Source: Nannochloropsis salina CCMP1776
Lineage: Eukaryota; Sar; Eustigmatophyceae; Eustigmatales; Monodopsidaceae
NCBI GenBank assembly: GCA_004565275.1
Contig: SDOX01000005.1
Coordinates: 542,051-606,050, forward strand
Length of the DNA stretch: 64,000 nucleotides
Direction: 5' to 3'
In this document: positions 55,735 to 64,000 of the stretch, one piece after another
Layout of the letters: the number at the start of each line of letters is the position of its first letter
Position numbering within the stretch: the first letter of the stretch is position 1
Translations under genes and position numbers: made by a program
Notes under the pieces: generated by a model
The model's input: the letters and a program-made list of their open reading frames with translations, nothing else
Database searches by the model: none
What the model was told of the DNA's origin: nothing

Positions 55735-56871
55735 TTACAATTCATCCCGAAGGTTTGAGCCATCCACGCCGTCCAAGGCCTGCATCTGCTTCATCTCGTC
55801 CTCGCTCAGCACCACCTGGACGCGATCTTTTGCCTTGGGCAGCAATCGGGCCAGCTCATCGATGTGTTTCGCCTCCGAGGAGCGAGGGATGACGGCCACA
55901 CCCTCTTGCCGCGCCCAAACCAGTACAAGCAAGGCGGGAGAGACCCCGTGGCGCTGTGCGAGGGTCTGAATGACGGGATGATTCAAAACGGGGTTTTGTC
56001 CGCCGGGCGGTCGCCACTGTGTCCCCAGTGTCGAGTAGCCTGTGTAGAGGACGCCGCGTGCCTGGCACCAAGCGCGCACCTCTCGGTCCTGCTTGAATGG
56101 ATCCATGTGATTTTGCACAACGTGGATGGGGACCACAGCGGTGCTCGACAGGGCTTCCAGTTGTTCCACATTGAAATTTGATACGCCTATGGCTTTCACT
56201 TGCCCCTTATGGTACAAGCTCTCCAAGGCTCTCCACGCGTCGAAGAAGGTACCCCGACTCGAGTCTTTTTCACAAAGGCCTGTCCAGTCCGAGCAGTCAG
56301 ACGTATGAAGGAGTAGCAGATCTACGTAGCTTGTGCGGAGCGCGGCCAGAGAGTGGTTGAAGGAACGCAGTGTTCTTTCGTAACCGAAATATCGGGGATG
56401 CACTTTGGTCACGAGAAAGAGCTTCTCTCGCGGCATTCCGCATTCATCCACAGATTGGGCAATCGCTGCTTCATTGTACCATTCAGTAGCCTGGGCCGTG
56501 TCTATGTGCTTGATATGTGTCACACAAATGGAGCATAGGGTAAGATATCGGCGGACTGGTCCTCAGGAGACTTGCTCCACCTCATCACTGATCCTGTCTG
56601 CCCGAACTCACGAGCAACGTTGTGAACCACTGTGACATGCCTGCACAAGCACTCACCAACGTACCCGAAAGCCCTTGAGGATTGCGTACAGCGGGGCCAG
56701 TTGCTCGCCGTCCCCCAAACCTGCCGTGCCGAATCCAACCAAAGGCATCTCCACGCCGTTCCGAAGCCTGAAATTACCCTCCTTCGGCTCTGCATGGTCA
56801 CTTTGACCGCCGACTCGGCTCAACTTTGCGGCAAACAAAAACAAAGCAACGACGAAAAAGTGAACCAGCAT
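55735..56871 (-). CDS. Aldo-keto reductase with signal peptide
   Basis: An NADPH-dependent carbonyl reductase. Proposed exons are 56665-56871 and 55735-56508 (GTACGT donor, CAAG acceptor, phase 0), 326 residues. Exon 1 encodes a signal peptide (MLVHFFVVALFLFAAKLSRV) and the first strand (NGVEMPLVGFGTAGL). The catalytic tetrad is visible: Asp in FRHIDTAQATEWYNE, Tyr in EWYNE, Lys in FLVTKVHPRYFG and His in DLLLLHTSD. Cofactor-side motifs GQVKAIGVSNFNVEQLEAL and GVAVIPRSSEAKHIDELARL are typical. The signal peptide is unusual for the family and implies an endomembrane, plastid or secreted form. The substrate is unknown. Confidence 0.88.
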
Positions 56872-57478
56872 TGCCAAACTGGTTTTGTTTTCTTGACAAG
56901 AATTTATCGTTCTTCCTCAAGAGTGACGAGTTGCCAGAACAATACCTCCTGCAGGCAAAAATGCGTGTCCACTTGCGAAGACAACCAGCTAACCTGCAAG
57001 TGTGCAGTGAAAAGAAGCTTGAGGAGGGTAGGCTGTGTGCGCAGTACCCGCAGGTTCCTCTACCTCTTTCAGTCCGGTGCTCGTTGCTTCCATGCAGCAG
57101 GAAAAAGCGGTGAGACCTCATCGCTGCAGCCTCCCTCTCTGAACGAGTTTCCACCTTCCGTGCCGCGATGGCCTCCTATCCCTCCCAGACCCGCCACCTC
57201 CTCCGTCTCCAACACCCTGGATTTCTTTGCGTGCCCTCACGTAACCATTTTCGAAGTGAGGGGGGTTCAATGGTGTACTCACGAGGATGGGCGAGTCTTG
57301 GTGGAGACGGGGGGGGACGCGGAGCAAAGCTGGCTTCGGGTGTTGGAGTAGCCAGGTTGTTGCCCGCATGCAACAACTTATGGCATTCTGTGCCACCATC
57401 CAGATCGGTCATTCATCCCACCACGTCTCTTTTTTTGTCCATGCATACGTCTACCAAACTCTAAGCCAGGCCCGTGAG
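56872..57478. other. Head-to-head spacer between aldo-keto reductase and NCBP1
   Basis: About 600 bp with both promoters. A long forward frame runs through it (56632-57351), but it overlaps the reductase exon and lacks family resemblance. Confidence 0.4.
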
Positions 57479-60256
57479 ATGAGTTACCATGCGGCCGGGA
57501 ACTACGGGCCACCGCCAGGCAGCGGGGGAGGAGGAAGAGGTTACGGTGGGCCCGACCGGAAACGATACCGAGGAGACGAACCCCATGGAGGCGGATATCA
57601 CGGAAATCATGGTGGAGGTGGCGGGAGGTACCGCGGCGACCGGGCACGGTATAACCAAGACAGACGAGGTGGCGATCGAGGCCCCCCGGCTAAGAAACCG
57701 AAAACAAAAGAGGACGAAATCATGACGCAAATCAAAGCTTTGTTGGTGCGCGTTGGAGACTTTCACCACATAACTACGTCTCTTTCCAGCTTGGAGGAGA
57801 ATGTCGAGGGTTTGGCAGGGGCATTGGGTGATGAGCTGGCTACGTTTGGAGACTTGATCGCGGACTTCGTGTTGACCGCTGCTTGCCAGCTTTCGCTCCA
57901 GACCCCCGTGTATGCCACTCTAGTGGGGCTCTTAAATGCCCGGGACGAAGATTTTGGCGCCAAGGTCGTTCAAGGGGGGGCGGTACGATTGGACGCCATG
58001 ATCCGGCAGGGCCGTTGGATCAACGCGAAGCTGGTCCTCCGCTTCCTCTGCGAGCTCGTGAACGCCCGCGTGGTGAAAGCAGAAGGCGAAGGGAGCCTGG
58101 GAGAGGTCCTGACGACTTTGGTCGGGCCCCTGAAGGAGCCGGATGTTGCAGTCCCCCCGGCGCGGAAGGACTTGTACCTGTATCTGGTCGTGTCTGTGCT
58201 GCCCTGGGTGTGGGATGCTCTGGCGCAGGAGTGGCCGGACGGTCTCCCGGCCCTCTTGGAGACTACCTTCGCGTATGCAGACAGGCGAGTGCCGCTGTAC
58301 TTGAAAAAGGGTGTTCGCTGTGTCCTGGACGCGAGCTTAGAGGAGGAGGAGGACGGGGTCGAGGAGGCAGGAGCCAGTGGCCACCCCGAGCCTGCCAAGG
58401 ACTCGATCCAGAGGGCCCTGAGCGTGGTCAAGACCCTGTCGGCCACTCTTGACGAAGGTCAGGCCTTTCTGGAGATCAACGCCATCGTCAAGCCCTGGAA
58501 GGGCGTGAAGGAGGAGTTGTCTCAAGGCATTCGGCACGCGATCCCCCCCCTCACGCTGCCCGACCCCGACCCCATGGTCCTGGCGACTGGCGGCTTTCCC
58601 CTACCCCTACACCCATGTCTCGCCGAGTTCGACCTCTTCGATGCGGAAAGCGGAGGCCAAGCCGCCTCTGTGGCCACGCTACCCCCGATAGAGCGGTGGG
58701 TGTTACGGGAGTGCCTGAAAGACAGCTTGGTTACTTTTCGCCCTTACGTGAATGAGGCCGGGAACAAGCGGGGCTCTTTTGCGGCAGAAGTCGAGCAGCT
58801 CTATTCAATTTCTTACCTAGCCCCGCCGGCGGTGGCCACAGAGTTCTTGGTGGCGGAAGTTCTGCTCCTTTGGCTCGTGCAGCGCCCCAGTCGCGACCTC
58901 GCCTACTTGCACCGGCTGCTTCTGCAGGTGGTTCAGACACCCAAAGCCGCGGGATCCATGGCTCTGGGCTTGCATATACTGTTTCAAGACTTCTTGGAAG
59001 TGCTCGACCATGGTGCCGTGACACAACTTGCCAACTGGTTCGGCGCCCACTTGACCAACACGCAGTTCACGTTTCCCTATTGGGACGCATGGGCCGGCCT
59101 GGTCGCTGAGCAGGAAGTGGAGGATCACCCGCAGCGATACTTTCTGCGGCGGGCTTTGGATGTGGCGGCGCGTCAGAGCTACGTTGGGAAGGTGAAAGAG
59201 CATATCCCTGCCTCCCTCCATCCCTACGTGCCCGGAGACCCCTACTCGCTCTCTCCCTACCTGCCTCGGGCCGCGGTCGTGGAAGAAGACAACGCGGCAG
59301 ACGCAGCCTCGACGCAGATCCTGAAGGTACTTGTGCGTCATTTCCAGGCGGTTCTTCAGGGACAAATGCCGGCCGCAGAAGTGCAAGCCTGGCTTGATTC
59401 GAGCGTGGCCCCGCCAGCGGATATCGCCGCCTCGGACCCGCTCTGGCGTGTGACTCTGGTCGCTCACGCCTTGTCACGGATCTCGGACGACACCGTGGCG
59501 CATTTGCCGGCGCTCTTGGAGAAGTGCTTGGGCTGGTTCCGCCAGCTGTTCGAGGCGGACGAGCACCAGCTGCGAATGGTGGAGGCCCTGGCCGAGGTAT
59601 GGGCCGGGAGCCCTCAAATGCTGCTGCTGGCACTCAACGCGGTCATGCGCATGCATATGGTGCTCCCCGTGAACCTGGTGGCTTGGTTGGTGCGCCCAGA
59701 GACGGCACGCCGGTACGCCCAGGACGCATTATATCACGACCTGTTTGTGGACGCCGTCGACCGCTCGCTCGAGTCCGTGGCGAACTATGGAGAGCTGATC
59801 AGTCGAGCTTTGGGCCCTCATTCGCCAGTGACGGGTCAGTCGGAGGAAGCGAGGGCAAGGCAATGCGCCGGAGAGGAGACGGTGGAGCACGGGATAGTGG
59901 CAGTAGAGAACGCCCAGGACCTTCTGTTGGAACTTGTCGAGGGCTTGAGCAAGGTGCTGGGGGAAGGGCTAGCGTCTTCTGCTGAACAAGGCAGTGAATG
60001 GGTGCGAGCAGGTTTGGCATATCTGCGAGGAACGTTGCAAATATATTTGCAGCTGGAAGAGAAAGGATTAAATCGGGTCATCCCAGGGACAGAGCCTGTG
60101 TTCGATCTGAGCAAAGTGGAGGAGTCCATAGGGCCTTTTGAGTCCTTACACCCGGCTCTTCATGGCGTGATGCTCGACGTTCGACGATATATCGATGATC
60201 GTCAGGTTTTCGGGGGGTCCCACGCCCATGGGCAGGTCTTTTCGGACGAGGAGTAG
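57479..60256 (+). CDS. NCBP1: Nuclear cap-binding protein subunit 1 (CBP80)
   Basis: CBP80 pairs with CBP20 to bind the m7G cap and couple it to splicing, export and decay. A single exon gives 925 residues from the ATG at 57479. The start is a Gly/Arg/Tyr-rich region (RGG-like, residues 5-65) ending in a nuclear localisation-type PPAKKPKTK. Three MIF4G-type helical domains follow, as in CBP80: the first with ITTSLSSLEENVEGLAGALG and WINAKLVLRFLCELVNARVV, plus LYLYLVVSVLPWVWDALAQE; later parts include FLVAEVLLLWLVQRPSRDLA and LPVNLVAWLVRPE. The C-terminal domain is somewhat degenerate, ending VRRYIDDRQVFGGSHAHGQV. The absence of introns contrasts with the neighbours. Confidence 0.9.
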   Translation: MSYHAAGNYGPPPGSGGGGRGYGGPDRKRYRGDEPHGGGYHGNHGGGGGRYRGDRARYNQDRRGGDRGPPAKKPKTKEDEIMTQIKALLVRVGDFHHITTSLSSLEENVEGLAGALGDELATFGDLIADFVLTAACQLSLQTPVYATLVGLLNARDEDFGAKVVQGGAVRLDAMIRQGRWINAKLVLRFLCELVNARVVKAEGEGSLGEVLTTLVGPLKEPDVAVPPARKDLYLYLVVSVLPWVWDALAQEWPDGLPALLETTFAYADRRVPLYLKKGVRCVLDASLEEEEDGVEEAGASGHPEPAKDSIQRALSVVKTLSATLDEGQAFLEINAIVKPWKGVKEELSQGIRHAIPPLTLPDPDPMVLATGGFPLPLHPCLAEFDLFDAESGGQAASVATLPPIERWVLRECLKDSLVTFRPYVNEAGNKRGSFAAEVEQLYSISYLAPPAVATEFLVAEVLLLWLVQRPSRDLAYLHRLLLQVVQTPKAAGSMALGLHILFQDFLEVLDHGAVTQLANWFGAHLTNTQFTFPYWDAWAGLVAEQEVEDHPQRYFLRRALDVAARQSYVGKVKEHIPASLHPYVPGDPYSLSPYLPRAAVVEEDNAADAASTQILKVLVRHFQAVLQGQMPAAEVQAWLDSSVAPPADIAASDPLWRVTLVAHALSRISDDTVAHLPALLEKCLGWFRQLFEADEHQLRMVEALAEVWAGSPQMLLLALNAVMRMHMVLPVNLVAWLVRPETARRYAQDALYHDLFVDAVDRSLESVANYGELISRALGPHSPVTGQSEEARARQCAGEETVEHGIVAVENAQDLLLELVEGLSKVLGEGLASSAEQGSEWVRAGLAYLRGTLQIYLQLEEKGLNRVIPGTEPVFDLSKVEESIGPFESLHPALHGVMLDVRRYIDDRQVFGGSHAHGQVFSDEE

Positions 60257-60684
60257 GTGCCTAGGGGAGGAACAGGATGAGAAGAGCTTCAGGTTAGCAA
60301 CACAAGGCGGAAGTGGATGAGAGTAGTCCACAAAGAATAAAGGCAACCATTAACAAGTGTATTGGAGATATTTTTGTATTGAAGATGTTTGAATGCTCTC
60401 ACTACTGTTTCCCGTTCATGGGAAGTATTTTCCCCTTTCGCCCGTAGACGGATCGATTTCTTGGAACGGTCTGTGGGGGCGCGGCCGTCGCGGATGCGAT
60501 TGATTCCACCCTGGACGACGAGACTTTTGGTCGCTTTTGGAATCTGCAGCATCTCGGATGTCGAAGAAGCCACTACGGACCTGACTTAGGCACTTCGATG
60601 CGTATGTAGTGTGCCCGGTCGAGACAAGATATCCGGGTCTACTCACTCCTTCTCCCTCCTCTCCTCTCTCCCCCGTAGACGAGC
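60257..60684. other. Intergenic upstream of the small membrane-protein gene
   Basis: About 430 bp. A CCCGTAG acceptor-like site sits 6 bp before the next ATG, so a 5' UTR intron is likely here. A forward frame at 60389-60589 is not convincing as an exon. Confidence 0.4.
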
Positions 60685-61259
60685 ATGACGCTGGGGACAG
60701 GCCTCGTCGGCGCTTCCTTTGGCATCTTTGTGAAGCTGGCCAGCAACAGCATGCGCAAAATACCACTTCGACGAGGTGCGTAGTCGCAATTTGGATATGT
60801 GAAATGTGATTGAAGACCCCTTTAGTGTGCCTGAGCGAAGGTAGTCACGTGGCGTTAGGCTTGATGCGATCAACATGATTAACGAGTGCCGCCAAAGAAG
60901 CTTTGAGCGGCCGCGCAACAGTCAATGCATGTTTTCCTCAAGGTTCTATCAGTGTGACTACTGGGTATTCTGTAGTAGCTGGCCCAAGTCCGCAGCGTGA
61001 CGACAATAGGTGTCACACCTGCCCGGTATTTCGTATCTGTGAGAGCTCATCGTACCAGCCGCCATCTTTCCGGAAACGATTTATCACAGAGCCTTGGGAT
61101 TATCCCATCTTCATGCTAGTGGGGGCCTGGGTTGGTTACAAGTACGTGGCGCTGGAAGAAAGTCTGAGGGAGCGGGTGAACGAGAAGCGCGCCATTTTAG
61201 ACAAGGAACCGGTGCACCTGGGCGGCGTTCTGACAACGATAAAGGAGGCAGCCGAGTGA
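60685..61259 (+). CDS. 86-residue single-pass membrane protein, possibly mitochondrial
   Basis: Proposed exons are 60685-60775 and 61090-61259 (phase 1; GTGCGT donor, TATCACAG acceptor). The product has a short hydrophobic start (MTLGTGLVGASFGIFVKLAS), a basic patch NSMRKIPLRREPWDYP, a membrane segment (IFMLVGAWVGYKYVALEE) and a charged helix (RERVNEKRAILDKEP). The layout recalls small accessory subunits of respiratory complex I (RxxREPW..., then a GAxVGxxYV helix), but I cannot assign one. A longer single-exon frame (60903-61259) reads through the intron. Confidence 0.65.
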
Positions 61260-61954
61260 AATCCTGTCACTTTGCCTGCCCGTGGCGACCGCATTGAGGA
61301 GTTCAAACGAAGAAAGTGTCTTGGCTATCTAGCAGTTTTGTTAGGAGTTATGGCGTTGCTTTTTCTTCTTTTTTTCTCCTCCTTGCTTCCTTGTCCTGCC
61401 TGAAGGCTTGATGGTATCTTGAGTGCTCTCGACACGGATTCGTCGCCTTATCTCGGCTCTCTTAAGTGAGGCACCCCTCTCGAAAGAATAGCCAGTCAAA
61501 ATGAAAGCAAAAGCAATAGCCCTGAATAGGACCTTAACGAAGAGCAGACAGCTTAGGCGCAGCTTGAATCTCTCAGAGGTAAAAGGATGGTGTGCCGGGC
61601 ACGAGGCCCAACCGGGCACTCACACGACGTGTGTTTTGGGAGGGGGAAGCTCGTGCATCAAAATGCAGTCCTCGCTCGGGACAGAGGAGAGAGTATGGGG
61701 GGGGATATGGCAAGGAAGGAGCAGAGAGATCGAGAGAGGAGGAAGGAGGGGGAAACAACACTCTGTGGCGTGAGGTGGCGCTGTGCTTACCTTGGCAGCA
61801 ACCAGTCGGACGGATGGGAAGCGGGGTGATGCGTCTCCCAATCCGTGGCATGGCACGTACAACTCATACCTATCTGATGTGCATCGCCCGAGACAACTTC
61901 TGCTCTCCCATCCCTCCCATAGAAGGTCCTTCCTTCTTCTTTCCCCCCCTGCAC
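61260..61954. other. Spacer probably containing the unresolved 3' end of CDC20
   Basis: On the reverse strand a donor-like GTGCAG follows the last CDC20 blade at 61955, and other donor- and acceptor-like sites occur near 61786-61900 and 61575. A basic open frame (RAEIRRRIRVESTQDTIKPS) ends at 61341. I cannot fix which of these form the CDC20 C-terminus. Confidence 0.35.
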
Positions 61955-63475
61955 CTGCAAACACGTTCCAGAACCGAATCGTCTCGTCCGGCGCTGCCGA
62001 TACCACCGAGGCCCCGTCGGGCGACTGGGCCAGGTGGAGGACTCGGGAGGTGTGTCCGGTGAGCTCCTTGAGCTTGACCATGCTGGGGTACTTCCACAGG
62101 CAGAGCTGGTTCTCCGAAAAGCCGTGGGAGGAAAGCAGCTCCTTCTCGTGCTTGCTCCAGAGCAAGGAGCAAACCTGGGAGCCCGTGTCGATCGAGTTGA
62201 GGAGGGCGCCGTTCGCGCCGTTCCAAAACTTGATGCATCGGTCCGCAGTCCCGCCCCCTGTTGCCAAAACATTTCGCTCAAAGGGGCACCAAGCCAGGGC
62301 TTTGACGGCCGCCTGGTGCTCCGCGAGTCGGTGGCGGGGCGAAAACGTCTGAGACCGACCCCCGATGCCCGAGGTGGAGGCCTGGTCCCACAGACACAGG
62401 AGGGTTATCGTTTCCACCAGAGGCCAAAAGAGAGCCGTCCGGCGACCAGGAGAGGCCACAGACCTCCTGCTCGTGGCCGAGCAGGGTGGCCACATGGTGG
62501 TTCTGCACGCGCACGTCGTGGTGGACGATGGTCGCATCCCGGGAGCCGGAGGAGAGGATGTGCCTTTTCCAGGCCAGGGCGCTCACGCGGGCGGAGTGCC
62601 CGTTCATCGACCGAACCTGCTTTTGCGCTGCTACGTCCCAAAGCTGGGTCTGCGCCGAGGCTGTGCCAATGGCGAGGTGCGAGCCCGTATCCTGGATCCA
62701 GGAGACACTTGTTATGTAGTCGTCCGCGTCAGGTACGGACATCAGCTCGGTGATGTCCCCCGTGGCGGCGTTCCACAAATACAGCGTCTGAGTGAGAGCA
62801 ATGGCTAGAACGTTGGAGGCGCCCCAGTCCATGATATTCAGGTAGTAGTCGTCCAGCAGGTCTGGGGCGTCCAGGATCCGTTCGGGCGCGGAGGGGATAT
62901 GCCGGTAGCTGCGAAGGCTGCTGGGTGCAGTGCCCTTGTTCTGAGTGTAGAGTACTTGTAAGTGGTTCTGGAAACCCTCCTTTGGTAAGGGCGCCTTGTT
63001 TCGGAAGGCCAGGACGCGGTGCTCTTTTTCCCCGTCCAACAGCTGTGCCTCCAGGGCTTGATGATACTCCTTCTTCTGCACCATTGACGCCTCCTGCTTG
63101 GAAACCTTCTCCATGCCGTCCTCCCCCATGGCCCTGTCCTCGGCCAAGGAGGCCGAGTCGTCCTTCTTGTCGTCGTCGCCCTGTGGGTTTGGGTTCTCCT
63201 TAGAGAGCGCCGTAGTGCGCCTTGTCCATGTGCATGCCCGAACGGTTGGGGATAAACCGGTCGTGGCTTCCTGTCTTGTCACCGTCCAGGCCCGCGCCAG
63301 CCGCAGAGCCAAGCTTTTGTAGTTTCTTACGCTCCCATCGCGGCATGACCTTCGATTCAAAAGGCTGGTCGAGCGACATGAGACTTTCCATCTCCACAAT
63401 GTCAGTTGCCCGGGTGGGGGCGCCGAAAGATTGATGGTTCGTGGCAAAGACATTGTGATTCTTGATGGCGCTCAT
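61955..63475 (-). CDS. CDC20: CDC20, activator of the anaphase-promoting complex; two frame breaks
   Basis: CDC20 recruits substrates to APC/C at mitosis. The ATG at 63475 starts [10 protein letters not shown]. The C-box is [16 protein letters not shown], followed by [10 protein letters not shown]. Seven WD blades follow: [120 protein letters not shown] and [20 protein letters not shown]. Two breaks interrupt the frame: at a CT run near 63200-63208, where two bases seem missing, and at a CCC run at 62402-62404 (GGG on the + strand), where one base seems extra. Both are in short repeats, so assembly error is the simplest cause. The last blade ends [10 protein letters not shown], and the C-terminal exon is unresolved. 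Confidence 0.85.
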
Positions 63476-64000
63476 ATTTGAAGTGTGACTTAAAGTCTGT
63501 CTTGTGGTGTCGTTGAGAATGTGCTTGTATGAGTGAAGCATGAAAGATTGGATGGCCTTCAGCACAAGGACTTGCTGGTTCGAAATAAATTCACGTCCTC
63601 AGATCCTAACACAGCCTAATTCGTGCAAATTTCCTCAATGTAGCTTATGACTAATTAAAATAAAGAGATGTTCGATGACCATGCCTGAAAAGGTAACGAC
63701 CGCCGAAATTACTCTGGAGGGTAATTTAACTGCTGGTTGCTTCCACGTATTCCCTGCACTGCAACGATCCACATACTTTTACGACACGGCAGCAAAGGAA
63801 CATGATTGTAGCAAATATGACACAATCGAGATATGCAAATACTAAGATTAGAAGAAATCCTGGAGGATTCGTTTGGTGCAATAAGCAGGGTCAGCTCGGA
63901 GCTGGTCGTTTTTTCCTCCAGAGGTCAGAGCTTCAGTCCGAGGCGACGATCGACCAAGGAAATTCGAATGCCTCTCGGACCCGTCAGTCCTTCAATTTAC
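63476..64000. other. Intergenic, upstream of CDC20 to the window edge
   Basis: About 525 bp, AT-rich, with only the CDC20 promoter expected. No gene is supported at the right edge. Confidence 0.4.

Noticed and set aside
56632-57351. Forward open frame of 239 codons
   Set aside because: It overlaps the first exon of the aldo-keto reductase on the other strand and resembles nothing known.

Overview
This window is nuclear DNA of a eukaryote, most likely a photosynthetic stramenopile (ochrophyte alga). Many genes carry short introns with GTAAGT/GTGAGT/GTACGT donors and CAG/TAG acceptors. They include a cap-binding protein, a decapping enzyme, a COP9 subunit, Ran, CDC20, a UFM1 protease and an intraflagellar transport protein. 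Several predicted proteins start with an ER-type signal peptide followed at once by a Phe-containing site (SSAF, AHAF, VHGF, VTGF, SRAF), which is the bipartite plastid-targeting style of algae with secondary red plastids. A plastid triose-phosphate-type translocator also fits. I cannot name the species. Genes are dense, intergenic spacers are mostly 0.1 to 1.2 kb, and I saw no intact transposon, virus-like element, CRISPR array, rRNA or convincing tRNA.

Layout. 0-9.4 kb: a 3' gene end, a plastid-targeted HAD-like protein with altered catalytic residues, a two-helix membrane protein, DCP1, NUDC, an unknown plastid-type protein and cysteinyl-tRNA synthetase. 9.4-19 kb: an unresolved spacer, a five-finger CCCH protein, a PrsW-like membrane protein with a frame break in a poly-G run, and a UFSP2-type protease. 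19-30 kb: IFT144/WDR19 lacking its first propeller, CSN7, a soluble-transhydrogenase-type flavoprotein and a tubulin-tyrosine-ligase-like enzyme. 30-42 kb: a MYB (SHAQKYF-type) factor, a CEP295-like coiled-coil protein, a large EF-hand plus carrier fusion, and Ran. 42-48 kb: two small orphan genes, a gene-poor stretch with a probable AIF-like pseudogene, and a plastid phosphate translocator. 49-64 kb: GDP-mannose transporter, O-fucosyltransferase-like enzyme, formate/nitrite transporter with an odd in-frame stop, aldo-keto reductase, NCBP1, an 86-residue membrane protein and CDC20 with two frame breaks.

The genes do not form an operon-like pathway. Three themes recur: plastid supply and metabolism (translocator, nitrite/formate transport, plastid CysRS, carrier fusion); mRNA fate (DCP1, NCBP1, CCCH); and microtubule or cilium biology (IFT144, TTLL, CEP295-like, NUDC), which suggests a flagellated stage or a recently flagellated ancestor. 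No clearly new multi-gene system is visible. The most interesting items are the truncated IFT144, the nitrite/formate transporter with a 75-codon open extension behind a UGA, the carrier fusion, the pseudo-phosphatase-like HAD, and the repeated pattern of signal-peptide exons.

Splice sites were inferred by eye from frame continuity and family alignment from memory. Exon edges are proposals, not transcript-confirmed.
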